DNA from: Bacteroidia bacterium
GTDB lineage: Bacteria > Bacteroidota > Bacteroidia > Flavobacteriales > Flavobacteriaceae
Assembly (NCBI GenBank): GCA_030427585.1
Contig: JAUIBW010000009.1
Coordinates: forward strand, 62,001 to 126,000
Reading direction: 5' to 3'
DNA: 64,000 nucleotides
This document shows, piece after piece, positions 8,687-17,805 of this stretch (its first letter is position 1; each line of letters opens with the position of its first letter). The notes beneath the pieces are model-generated. The model searched no databases. It was not told the origin of the DNA and was given only the letters and a program-made list of their open reading frames with translations. Both the position numbers and the translations under genes were made by a program.

Positions 8687-9454
8687 TTAATTAGATACAC
8701 TAGTTGCAGTAAACATAGCACTTATATTTTCTGCAATTTTTGGTGCAAATTCTGCATCTACCTGAATGCTATTTTTTACTTCTAATGAATGTGTATTTGT
8801 ACCATCAAATATCTTTGCAATATCTACATTAATTGCTACTTCTGGTGATTTTGATTCTTCAATGGTCAATGTGCTGGGTAACTCGATTGTAATTTCCTTA
8901 TAATTGTCCAGAGTGGTACCGTGACTTCCAACGTGAATTAAAAAATCAGTATTAGCTCCACCATTTACGGTATATGTTCCTTCAAATTTAAGGAATTTAT
9001 ATCCTGCAGACCAACTCCATAACATTCCGCTTTCTTCTGCTGTAGGAATAAAGTTTGCCATTCCGTTAAGTGGATATTTTGATTGATCGACCCCAAAGCC
9101 AAATTTGATTTTAGTATATTCTCCTGTACTAATATCGGCAAGATTCACTTTTTTACTCTCTAGCACTTCTTCATTAATTAAGAAATAGCTTCGATCTACG
9201 GGGTATACAAATTCTTGACCATTTGCTTTAACTAAAACAATATTGCTTATAATGTATTTTAATTCTGAAATGGTATAGGTTTCATTACTTGCGTTGGTAT
9301 AAGAATCAGTAGTTAATTCGATACCATTATTATTGACTGTATTTTTAAAATCAAGAACAACATTTCCGAAAGTATTTGTTGCTCCGTCATCATCATTTTT
9401 ACAGGAGGATACAATTACTAATGTTGCTATAAGGATATATATGATATTTTTCAT
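8687..9454 (-). CDS. MbnP-like copper-site lipoprotein
   Basis: A 255-residue lipoprotein (lipobox VIVSSC, Cys18) that resembles the MbnP family: an Ig-like beta fold with the landmarks ISELKYIISN near residue 62, GFGVDQ near 119, GMLWSWSAGYKFLKFEG at about 143-159 and FLIHVGSHG near 170-180. In MbnP from methanotrophs a tryptophan is converted to kynurenine by the di-heme enzyme MbnH, which creates a copper site. Trp146 and Trp148 lie in the matching region, and histidines are present for metal binding. It sits directly before the di-heme gene and 5 nt after the preceding gene's stop, so the four genes 13549-7634 look like one operon. Copper binding is inferred. Confidence 0.78.
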   Translation of the reverse strand: MKNIIYILIATLVIVSSCKNDDDGATNTFGNVVLDFKNTVNNNGIELTTDSYTNASNETYTISELKYIISNIVLVKANGQEFVYPVDRSYFLINEEVLESKKVNLADISTGEYTKIKFGFGVDQSKYPLNGMANFIPTAEESGMLWSWSAGYKFLKFEGTYTVNGGANTDFLIHVGSHGTTLDNYKEITIELPSTLTIEESKSPEVAINVDIAKIFDGTNTHSLEVKNSIQVDAEFAPKIAENISAMFTATSVSN

Positions 9455-9459
9455 TGTGC

Positions 9460-10824
9460 TTATTTGTATTTAATTATTAGTACGTCTTTAGATCCCTTAT
9501 TAGCAGGGATATCAAAGTCGCTACTTTCGGAGTTGCCTACAACAATTATTTTTTTATCGCTTGTTTCTATGCAGCCTTCTCCAAATTCTGCTTGGCTACC
9601 ACCACTGGCCATTTTCCATTGAACTTCTCCATTAATAGTTACGATCATGCTCCAGACATCACTTTGTCCTTTGTTTTGTGCAACATCAATATCATTACTT
9701 CTAGAGTTACCTGTAATAACAAAACCACCGTTTTGCATTTTGGCAATAGCTCTGCCGGTATCAAAGGCTGTACCGCCCAATGATTTTTCCCAAAGTAGAT
9801 TGCCATTACCATCAATTTGTATTAACCAAAGATCAGCATTTCCATTGGCGCTAGAAATATCGCCATCTGCACTTCTGGAATCTCCTACAATAAGAAATTT
9901 TCCGTCACTAGTGGCTGCAATCGCATATCCTACATCGATTTCTGATCCGCCAAATGATTTTTGCCACAACTTAGTACCTTCTTTATTAATTTTTACAGCC
10001 CAAAAATCATAACTTCCTTTACTATTGGTAATATCAAAATCAACACTTTCTGATGAGCCGATCATTATAAAACCATCATCTTGAGTTTGTACTACATCGT
10101 AGCTACGATCATTATTGGTGCCACCAAAAAAACGCCGCCATTCTTTTTCTCCGGCAGCATTGAGTTTGATACCCCAGAATTCTCCAACTCCATGTTTTGA
10201 AAAACCGTTTTTGTTGTCGTTGCCTTCTCCGCCACTAGCAGTTACATCGAGAAAACCTGTAATAAAATACCCACCATCGCGAGTTTGTAAAACAGAAAAA
10301 GCTCTATCAATTCCTGGAAACCCAAAACTTTTTTCCCATTGAATACCTCCAGAAGCATCTGTTTTTACAATCCAATAATCTTGTAATCCGGCATTTGCAG
10401 TAACATCTTCATCTGCACTTCTGCTATACCCTACCATGGCAAATCCACCATCTGTAGTTTGGATGATTTTTTCTCCTCTTTCATCTCCAGAACCTCCGTA
10501 AGTTTTACTCCATAAAATTTCTCCTTCTTTGGTTATTTTGAGTAGCCAATAATCACTATCCGGTGCAGTTTTATCGGTAATATCTCCGTCAATGCTTTGG
10601 GTATATCCGGCAATTGCATAACCCCCATCAGTAGTTTCGACTACTGATAGGGCATTATCTTCATTACTTCCTCCAAATGTTTTTACCCAGTCTATTTCAC
10701 CCAGAAATCCTTCTAAAGGAGGAACGGGTGTCACATTATCCTCATCGTCGCTACCACAACCAATCAAAGCTAATGTTGCAATACAGATAATAAGTATATT
10801 GAATAAGAATTTAGAGCGATTCAT
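9460..10824 (-). CDS. Beta-propeller-like repeat lipoprotein (delta-60-type repeats)
   Basis: A 454-residue lipoprotein (signal ending LALIGC, then SDDEDN). The body is about seven repeats of roughly 55-60 residues, each with a pattern like WxKxxGGSxxDxxxxIxxTxDGGFxIxGxSxSxDGDIT followed by DxWxxKIxxxGxLxW. Such repeats fold as beta-propeller blades in secreted Bacteroidetes proteins and usually have no known enzymatic role. A longer relative lies at 44190-45812. It is the second gene of the operon with the anchor-B protein and the MbnP/MbnH-like pair, 22 nt downstream of the former. Confidence 0.85.
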   Translation of the reverse strand: MNRSKFLFNILIICIATLALIGCGSDDEDNVTPVPPLEGFLGEIDWVKTFGGSNEDNALSVVETTDGGYAIAGYTQSIDGDITDKTAPDSDYWLLKITKEGEILWSKTYGGSGDERGEKIIQTTDGGFAMVGYSRSADEDVTANAGLQDYWIVKTDASGGIQWEKSFGFPGIDRAFSVLQTRDGGYFITGFLDVTASGGEGNDNKNGFSKHGVGEFWGIKLNAAGEKEWRRFFGGTNNDRSYDVVQTQDDGFIMIGSSESVDFDITNSKGSYDFWAVKINKEGTKLWQKSFGGSEIDVGYAIAATSDGKFLIVGDSRSADGDISSANGNADLWLIQIDGNGNLLWEKSLGGTAFDTGRAIAKMQNGGFVITGNSRSNDIDVAQNKGQSDVWSMIVTINGEVQWKMASGGSQAEFGEGCIETSDKKIIVVGNSESSDFDIPANKGSKDVLIIKYK

Positions 10825-10846
10825 TTGTTAGTATATTTTAAAGACA

Positions 10847-13549
10847 TTATTTTTTTACAAAACGCTTGGTAATTGTACCTCGATTTTTGGTGGTAATTTG
10901 TAAAAAATAAACTCCTGTTTTCAAATTAGAAACATCGATAGTATTTTTAACGGTTCCTTTGCCTACTAATTGTCCTACAAAATTTTTGATTTCAAAATTT
11001 GAAGTTTTATTAGCAGTGTTTTTATCACCTATAAATACATTCATGATTGCCCCTTGAACCGGATTTGGAAAGATCGAAAAAGAGATGTCTTCTGTTGAAA
11101 TTAAAGATGAGCTTGCAGCAGCACTGGTGGTAAGAGCAATATTATCAATGGCAATATCGGCTTGCCAGGTAGATCCCGTAACTCTGTTAAATCTAAGTCT
11201 TAGGGCTTCGCCAATATATTGAGAAAGATCAAGATTAACCGTGTTCCAGGAATTCCCTTGATTACCGGTTTTATCCCAAATACTTGTCCATGAGGCGCCG
11301 TCATTTGTTGATGCTTCAACTGCTATACTTCCCATGTCAGATGCACCAAACATATGATATGTAAATGTAAATGTGGGAGAAGAAGTACCGCTTAGGTCAA
11401 AACAAGGAGATGTTAGTATTGCTCGCTTATTAGGAAACCCTGTTCCATTTCCGGAAGCTTCTACATAGACATAGTATGTTCCCTGATTTGCACTTGATGG
11501 TCCTGTATTTCTTGATGGCGTTCCATTAGCGTCTACAGTCCAATTGGTATCATCTGATGATGATTGTGTCCATAAGCCTAAAGTATTTTCAAAACTTTCA
11601 TTATATGGAAATGATGATACTCCACCAGCACATACATCACCACTACCTTCTGTGATTGTAACTGTGTAATCTTCGACTTCTCCATATGGGAAAGACTCAC
11701 AAGGTGTCGGGATAGAATTGTATTTCATAGATACACGCATTCTGGTCGATACCGCAGAAGCACTAGATGGGATTGAAAATGTTCCGCTAACCGGAGTAGT
11801 TCTCGTTGCATTTTGTGACCATACTTGTTCTCCAGAATCTTCAAAATCACCATCTTGATTAAAATCGATCCATACACTATATCCTTCACTGTATACTGTA
11901 CCCGACCACGTTGGAGTAATCGTAATTGTATGCGATGTGCCTTTTGCAAGATTAGTGGATATAGAGGTGTGGTCTGCATAACCACCACTAGATGCACCAG
12001 ATGTATTGTTTATACTCCCGATGGATACATTACTAATATATTCGTCAGAAACACTATTTCCATTAGAATTACAATAATTCACTTGTACATCTGTAGTTGT
12101 GAAATTAACAGAACTACTGTAGTTAGATGAAGTCCCATCCTGACATTTACTTCTTACTTGTGCTTCATAAGATGTATTGGCAGACAAGCCAGTTATGGTA
12201 TTAGAAGTTCCGTTCACGGCATTAGTTGTCCATGAAGAAGTCCCAGTCTGACGATATCTTAAATCATAAGTAGCATTGGCAACACTTGTCCAATTAATAG
12301 TAGCAGAAGTTGCATTTATATTAGAAGATCCGACACCTGTAGGAACGGTTGCCTGGCATACCGTGGGCGCACTTTTTCGTATTAAGAAAAACCCTCCTTG
12401 AATATCACTTACAACAATGTTTCCGCTATTAAAATATGGGTATACGTTCCACACACCATCCATAGTTACACTATTACTAGAGGTATAAGTATCAAAGAAC
12501 CCTACTTCTGTTATGGTTTTGGTTGCAATGTTAGAAATATCTATAACCCTTATCCCTGCTCTATAATTTGCTAAATAGAATAAATTACCTTTTACATATC
12601 CATTATGATCTGTAGCAGGTGTAGGGCCAAAATAATTGAAATGAAATTTTGGATTATCTAAATCCTGAAAATCAAAAACAATAGTTTTTGTATTAAAACC
12701 AACTCCTTGTTCATCGAGCTCATCTCCTAGTATAAAATATTTCAGATCTTCTGTAAACCACCCTTGGTGAGTGTATTTAACATCAGAATATTTTATAGTT
12801 GATATTGTTTTGGGATTTGATTTATTGGTAATATCGGCTATTACGATTTCAATTTCATTACTACCAATAAGAATCTCTTTTCCTGTATAGTCACTATCCG
12901 GACCATTATAAGTAATAACCTGGGCATCATGAGTATATGCACGTTGACCACCTGATAAAAGTCCTCCGGCATTGGTTGGATTTTTTGGATCCTGAATGTT
13001 AATAAAAAGAGGGCCTCCTTTATAAGGACCAGAATTTCTTTGAGCTCCTACAACATAGGCATATCCAGAATCTTCGTTAATTACTATGTTGTGAGCATTT
13101 CCAAATTCGGTGTACCTGGCATCTGCAGTAAATGTCTGAGGAGGATTTGCTACGTTACGTAACCTTGTAAGGTCAAAAACCTGCATTCCGTGATTGGAAG
13201 CTTCACTTACTATAAAAGCATGATTTTTATACACTTTTACGTCTCTCCAAGTACTATTAGAGGTAGCTGTTGGTAATTTGCCAAGATAAACGGGATTAGT
13301 TGGATTCGAAATATCAATAAATGCGGTTCCATTATTTAAACCAATAATTGCGTATTCATTACCATTTTGGGGGTCTGTCCATCCCCAGCTATCATTACCG
13401 GCTCCGGCACTCATTTGAGATAGCGTGATGTGAGACATTAAATCGTAATCTTTACAAGGGTAAGAACCTGCCAGCCCGTTTTGACAAGGGGTCTGACCAT
13501 AAGAGAATACTACTGATAACATCAGTAGAAGAGTAGTTAGATTTTTCAT
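10847..13549 (-). CDS. Large secreted choice-of-anchor-B protein with FN3, GEVED, MAM-like and T9SS sorting domains
   Basis: A 900-residue exoprotein with a signal peptide (cleavage after VVFSYGQ). Domains in order: choice-of-anchor-B beta-propeller-like region (about 22-400, with SWGWTDPQNGNEYAIIGL and HNIVINEDSGYAYVVG); fibronectin type III (about 400-490, TSATINWTSVANATYDLRY); GEVED domain (about 495-640, WIDFNQDGDFED and FPYGEVEDYTVTI); MAM/concanavalin-like domain (about 650-815); and a C-terminal type IX secretion sorting domain (about 825-900, FSIFPNPVQGAIMNV ... FVKK). It is therefore expected on the cell surface or released. It heads the four-gene operon and is paralogous over its first domain to 13843-15093. 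Confidence 0.92.
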   Translation of the reverse strand: MKNLTTLLLMLSVVFSYGQTPCQNGLAGSYPCKDYDLMSHITLSQMSAGAGNDSWGWTDPQNGNEYAIIGLNNGTAFIDISNPTNPVYLGKLPTATSNSTWRDVKVYKNHAFIVSEASNHGMQVFDLTRLRNVANPPQTFTADARYTEFGNAHNIVINEDSGYAYVVGAQRNSGPYKGGPLFINIQDPKNPTNAGGLLSGGQRAYTHDAQVITYNGPDSDYTGKEILIGSNEIEIVIADITNKSNPKTISTIKYSDVKYTHQGWFTEDLKYFILGDELDEQGVGFNTKTIVFDFQDLDNPKFHFNYFGPTPATDHNGYVKGNLFYLANYRAGIRVIDISNIATKTITEVGFFDTYTSSNSVTMDGVWNVYPYFNSGNIVVSDIQGGFFLIRKSAPTVCQATVPTGVGSSNINATSATINWTSVANATYDLRYRQTGTSSWTTNAVNGTSNTITGLSANTSYEAQVRSKCQDGTSSNYSSSVNFTTTDVQVNYCNSNGNSVSDEYISNVSIGSINNTSGASSGGYADHTSISTNLAKGTSHTITITPTWSGTVYSEGYSVWIDFNQDGDFEDSGEQVWSQNATRTTPVSGTFSIPSSASAVSTRMRVSMKYNSIPTPCESFPYGEVEDYTVTITEGSGDVCAGGVSSFPYNESFENTLGLWTQSSSDDTNWTVDANGTPSRNTGPSSANQGTYYVYVEASGNGTGFPNKRAILTSPCFDLSGTSSPTFTFTYHMFGASDMGSIAVEASTNDGASWTSIWDKTGNQGNSWNTVNLDLSQYIGEALRLRFNRVTGSTWQADIAIDNIALTTSAAASSSLISTEDISFSIFPNPVQGAIMNVFIGDKNTANKTSNFEIKNFVGQLVGKGTVKNTIDVSNLKTGVYFLQITTKNRGTITKRFVKK

Positions 13550-13842
13550 TGAGTTTGTGGTTTAAGAGTTAATTAGAAATTGAAGTTTATGTCATATGCT
13601 AATAGTTTAGTTTTTAAATAATTAACTAATTTATCGATTTTATACATAGGTATTTATGAATTCTATGTGTAGTTTGTATTATTTTAACTGTTTTTAACAT
13701 TTTTTTACATAATTATGAGTTAAAAAATGAAAAATTACATTAAAAGAGCGTATTTTTTTAATTAATCAAAATCAATACAGGTTTATCATAACTTTAGATC
13801 AGAATTATATATTCATATAAAGAAATAGAATGTATTATATTC

Positions 13843-15093
13843 TCAAGGAGTACTCTTTCTAATCAATAAAAATCCTCCTTGGATATCACTAATTACGATG
13901 TTTCCACTTTCAAAATAAGGATACACATTCCATACACCATCAAAATTAGCACTATCACTAGATGGGAAAGTATCGAAAAAGCCTATTTCGGTCATATTTT
14001 TATTTCCGATATCAGAAATATCAAGTATTCTAACTCCAGCTCTATAGTTTGCCAGATAAAACAGGTTGCCTTTTACATAGCCATTATGATCTACGGCTGC
14101 AGTAGGACCTGTATAATTCATATGAAACTTAGGATTATCAAGATCTTCAAAATCAAAAATTATAGTTTTAGTATTAAACCCAACTCCTTGTTCGTCGGTT
14201 TCGTCACCTAATATAAAATATCTCATATCTTCTGTAAACCATCCTTGATGAGTATATCCTACATCTGTATATTTAATAGTAGATATAGTAACAGGATTAT
14301 TTTTATCAGTAATATCTGCGATTACAACTTCGATCTCATTGCTGCCAATTAATATTTCTTTATCGGTATAATCTGTATCGGGTCCTTGGTAATTAACTAC
14401 TTGCGCATCATGACTGTAAGCTCTATCTCCTGTAGACAAAAACCCTCCTGATGCTATTGGGTTTTTAGGATCTTGTATATTAATGAATACAGGACCTCCT
14501 AGATACGTTCCGGATCTACTTGTTCCTACTGCATATGCAAATCCAGAATTTTCGTTAATAACAATATTATGTGCGCTTCCAAAATCGGTAAAATGTACAT
14601 CTGCATTAAAATTTTGAGGTGGATTTGTTACATTTCGCAACCTTGTAAGATCAAAAACCTGCATTCCATGATTAGTGGCTTCACTTACAATAAATGCGTG
14701 ATTTTGATACACTTTTACATCTCTCCAGGGACTATTTACGGTCGCAGTTGGTAGTTTACCTAAATAGATTGGACTATCAGGTGTAGAAATATCTATGAAC
14801 GCTATACCGTTGTCAAGTCCTATTAAAGCATATTCCTTACCGCTTTGTGAGTCTGTCCACCCCCAACTATCATTGGCTGTACCTGCAGACATTTCTGTTA
14901 GTGATATTCTGGTGATCAGATCATATCCATTACAAGGATAAAACCCACCGGCAAGACCATTTTCACAGGGACCAGATTTAACATCATTTATAGCAACAGA
15001 TGGGTTATTAAAAACATCATTACCATTATCGTCACTACTACAACCTATAAGAGTTGTAAATAATAACAAATTGCACATAAAATATCTTTTCAT
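13843..15093 (-). CDS. Choice-of-anchor-B family lipoprotein
   Basis: A 416-residue lipoprotein (signal ending LLFTTLIGC, then SSDDNGND) made of one anchor-B domain. It is clearly a paralogue of the N-terminal domain of the protein at 10847-13549: both share the CENGLAGG/CQNGLAGS start, SAGxxNDSWGWTD, WRDVKVYxNHAFIVSEAxNH, DEQGVGFNTKTI and SGNIVxSDIQGGF. It lacks the FN3, GEVED, MAM and T9SS modules, so it is tethered by lipid instead. In other bacteria such proteins keep the anchor-B domain and vary the C-terminal anchor. The 293-bp gap before the next gene suggests a separate transcript. Confidence 0.9.
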   Translation of the reverse strand: MKRYFMCNLLLFTTLIGCSSDDNGNDVFNNPSVAINDVKSGPCENGLAGGFYPCNGYDLITRISLTEMSAGTANDSWGWTDSQSGKEYALIGLDNGIAFIDISTPDSPIYLGKLPTATVNSPWRDVKVYQNHAFIVSEATNHGMQVFDLTRLRNVTNPPQNFNADVHFTDFGSAHNIVINENSGFAYAVGTSRSGTYLGGPVFINIQDPKNPIASGGFLSTGDRAYSHDAQVVNYQGPDTDYTDKEILIGSNEIEVVIADITDKNNPVTISTIKYTDVGYTHQGWFTEDMRYFILGDETDEQGVGFNTKTIIFDFEDLDNPKFHMNYTGPTAAVDHNGYVKGNLFYLANYRAGVRILDISDIGNKNMTEIGFFDTFPSSDSANFDGVWNVYPYFESGNIVISDIQGGFLLIRKSTP

Positions 15094-15241
15094 ATTGTTT
15101 TCAATTTTAATAAATGTACTAAACTTTTTTGAGTATTGTTTTAATATCTCAAAGCCATAAGACTTTTACATTAGGTTTAGAAGGCTGAAAAATCAGAAGT
15201 TTTTTATAAATTGAAATCACTTTGTTACCTACCTTTGCAAA

Positions 15242-16291
15242 ATGATTGAAGACAAGAATACACCAAGGACGCAACTATCTGAATTAGGAGAATTTGGACT
15301 TATTAACCATTTGACCAGGAATTTTGATATCAACCAAAAAACAACTTCTCTTGGAATTGGGGATGATGCAGCAGTTTTGGATTTTGAAGATAAAAAATGT
15401 GTATTAACAACAGATTTATTGGTAGAAGGAGTACATTTTGATTTGTCCTATGTTCCATTAAAGCATTTAGGATATAAAGCTGTAATAGTAAATCTTTCTG
15501 ATGTCTATGCTATGAATGCAATAGCATCACAAATTACGGTTTCAATTGCAGTATCAAACAGATTTCCTTTGGAAGCATTAGAAGAATTATATGCAGGGAT
15601 TGAAGCTGCTGCAAAGATTTATAATGTAGATGTAGTAGGGGGAGATACAACCTCTTCAACAACAGGACTACTTATTAGTGTTACGGCTGTGGGATATGCA
15701 AATGAAGAAGATTTAGTATATCGCAGTGGGGCCAAAGAAAATGACCTTCTGGTTGTAACCGGTGATTTGGGAGCAGCATATTTGGGGCTTCAGGTACTAG
15801 AGCGAGAGAAACAAGTTTATGAGGTTAACCCTAACTCGCAACCAGACCTGGATCAATATGCTTATATCATTGAGAGACAACTTAAACCAGAAGCACGAAA
15901 GGACATATCAGAACTTCTTAAAGCATTAGATGTAAAACCAACAAGTATGATTGATATAAGTGATGGATTGTCTTCAGAAATAATACATCTTTGTTCTCAA
16001 TCTAAAGTTGGGGTAAATTTATATGAGGAAAAAATCCCATTAGATCCGACAGTGATATCTACATGCGAAGAATTTAAAATGAATAGTACAACAGTTGCAC
16101 TAAATGGTGGTGAGGATTATGAATTATTATTTACTATAAAACAAGAAGATTATCCTAAAATAAAAGCAAATCCTAATTTTACAGTCATAGGCCATATAAC
16201 AGATGAGAAAAGTGGAGTAGGATTAGTGACCAGGGCAAATGAAAAGATAGCAATACAAGCTCAGGGGTGGAATCCGATAGGGGAAAATTAA
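15242..16291 (+). CDS. thiL: Thiamine-monophosphate kinase ThiL
   Basis: Catalyses ATP-dependent phosphorylation of thiamine monophosphate to thiamine diphosphate, the last step of the pathway. 349 residues with family motifs: LGIGDDAAVLDF near the N-terminus, TTDLLVEGVHFDL, the metal-binding GGDTTSS region, MIDISDGLSSE and LNGGEDYELLF. The start ATG at 15242 is preceded by TACCTTTG at 15230-15237, a good -7 box so close to the ATG that the transcript would be almost leaderless; a TTG at 15211 is 16 nt upstream of that box. It is divergent from the anchor-B lipoprotein and converges on the small zinc-ribbon-like gene, 3 nt away. Confidence 0.95.
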   Translation: MIEDKNTPRTQLSELGEFGLINHLTRNFDINQKTTSLGIGDDAAVLDFEDKKCVLTTDLLVEGVHFDLSYVPLKHLGYKAVIVNLSDVYAMNAIASQITVSIAVSNRFPLEALEELYAGIEAAAKIYNVDVVGGDTTSSTTGLLISVTAVGYANEEDLVYRSGAKENDLLVVTGDLGAAYLGLQVLEREKQVYEVNPNSQPDLDQYAYIIERQLKPEARKDISELLKALDVKPTSMIDISDGLSSEIIHLCSQSKVGVNLYEEKIPLDPTVISTCEEFKMNSTTVALNGGEDYELLFTIKQEDYPKIKANPNFTVIGHITDEKSGVGLVTRANEKIAIQAQGWNPIGEN

Positions 16292-16294
16292 TAA

Positions 16295-16564
16295 TTATGA
16301 AGCTGCTTGAAATGGAGTATCACGATTAGTTCTTGCCTGTTTCTTAGCATGTACAGAAGCTAAAGCATTATTAATTTCTTTTAACTTAGGTGTCATTGCT
16401 TCTAATCGTCCTCTACTATTAGTAGTGGCTTGTTCACCACAGTGTGAACAGGTATATTCTTTAATGTGATGAGTAACATTTTTAGAAAGAAGATAGTCAT
16501 GGCCAAATAGAGAACAGTAAATTTTTGAAAAAGAAAATGCGGAGGTAGGGGTAGTTTTTTTCAT
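16295..16564 (-). CDS. Small zinc-ribbon-like protein of unknown function
   Basis: An 89-residue basic protein with a CSLFGHDY segment near residue 17 and a CSHCGEQ knuckle near residue 39, so the cysteines (and possibly histidines of VTHHIKEYTC) could form one zinc site. The second half (LEAMTPKLKEINNALASVH) looks helical. I believe similar short proteins occur in other Flavobacteriaceae, but I know no function. Its stop lies 3 nt after that of thiL on the opposite strand, with no room for a terminator between them. Confidence 0.7.
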   Translation of the reverse strand: MKKTTPTSAFSFSKIYCSLFGHDYLLSKNVTHHIKEYTCSHCGEQATTNSRGRLEAMTPKLKEINNALASVHAKKQARTNRDTPFQAAS

Positions 16565-16682
16565 TATTCTTAGGGGTTAAAAATTCATAGAAAAGGGTTA
16601 AAGGTTCATTATCAATACAATAATAATATTTTTTTTATTATTATCCACGTTTTTGTAAGAAAAAATCACCATAAATCATTGA

Positions 16683-16746
16683 TTTTTAGATAAAATACTT
16701 CTTGTATAGTGTTTTTTGACCCGAAAAGAAGTATTTTGTCTAAAAA
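16683..16746. repeat. Long intergenic inverted repeat, 21-bp arms
   Basis: Arms 16683-16703 and 16726-16746 pair over 21 positions with one G.U-type mismatch, around a 22-nt loop. There is no T run after either arm beyond the stem itself, so it is not a standard terminator. It lies between two minus-strand genes. Confidence 0.75.
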
Positions 16747-16810
16747 ACATATGGTATCTCCTATCTTTTAGGGAAGTCAAAAATAGGCTTATTATCTTCT
16801 GAGTTTTGTA

Positions 16811-17590
16811 TTAAAAAGAATCTAGAAAGCGATAAAGTTCTACAAGATATTCATCTTTATTCTCCAAATATGACATATGCCCTCCATCAAAACTAACAAG
16901 ATTGATGTTACATTGTTTCGATTCTTTACTACTTTGATCATATCGTAAAATAGGATCTTTGGTTCCGGCAAAGATGATTTTTGGCTTATTAAAACCGGAT
17001 AGAAGAGATGTATGATCTTTTCTTGCCTTCATTCCTTCTAAACCAGAAATAATTCCTTGCAAAGAAATCTTTGAAGCTTGATCTTTGATTGTATTTATTC
17101 TATCTGCAAATCGTAATTGATTTTCTTCGGCAAAAAGATTAGCAATTGCCATACTAGTGTATGCGTCGGGATTATTCTTAACTATCTTAATAGCTCTACT
17201 GCGATTTTGTTTTCTCTCTAGACTATCAGGAAACGAAGTAGAATTTAGTAATACCAATCCCGAAACTATATCTTGAAAAAGATCTATACAAGCAAGAGCA
17301 ACATAGCCGCCCATAGAATGACCTACAAAAGAAGCTTTAGAGATGTTTAGATCATCTAAAACAATCTTGACTGCTTGTGCCATATCTTCCATGGTATGTA
17401 TATACCCAATACACCCGGTGTGACCGTGACCTAAAAGATCGATCGAAATACAATAATATGTACTTGATAAATGTTCGATGGTTTCTTCCCACATAGTAGA
17501 ATTTTCTAAAAACCCATGCAGAAAAACAATAGGGGCGCCTTTTCCTAAAGCGTTATAATTTACTTTGATCCCTTTATACGTTGCTATCAT
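16811..17590 (-). CDS. Alpha/beta-hydrolase family protein
   Basis: A 259-residue cytoplasmic alpha/beta hydrolase. The oxyanion region is VFLHGFLENSTMWEE near residue 22, the nucleophile elbow is GHSMGGYVAL near residue 90 (Ser), the acid is probably in the GTKDPILRYDQ segment and the catalytic histidine in SFDGGHMSYLE near residue 237. No signal peptide. The substrate cannot be predicted; the family covers esterases, haloperoxidase-like and MenH-like enzymes. Single gene, divergent from brnQ. Confidence 0.88.
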   Translation of the reverse strand: MIATYKGIKVNYNALGKGAPIVFLHGFLENSTMWEETIEHLSSTYYCISIDLLGHGHTGCIGYIHTMEDMAQAVKIVLDDLNISKASFVGHSMGGYVALACIDLFQDIVSGLVLLNSTSFPDSLERKQNRSRAIKIVKNNPDAYTSMAIANLFAEENQLRFADRINTIKDQASKISLQGIISGLEGMKARKDHTSLLSGFNKPKIIFAGTKDPILRYDQSSKESKQCNINLVSFDGGHMSYLENKDEYLVELYRFLDSF

Positions 17591-17805
17591 TTTTTTAATT
17601 TAAAGAGCAAAGAAACTAGAAACAATACTCTTTTAAAATGTAAATGAATATTTTTTATGAATTCGATAAGCTATTTAGGCATAGTTATATATTAATTTTT
17701 AACCCATTACTATATTTCTATTTACAAATACTATTACGATTATTTTGTATGCTTATTATGGTTTCATTATTATTGCTTATTCAAGGGACATAAATACCTA
17801 ACCAA

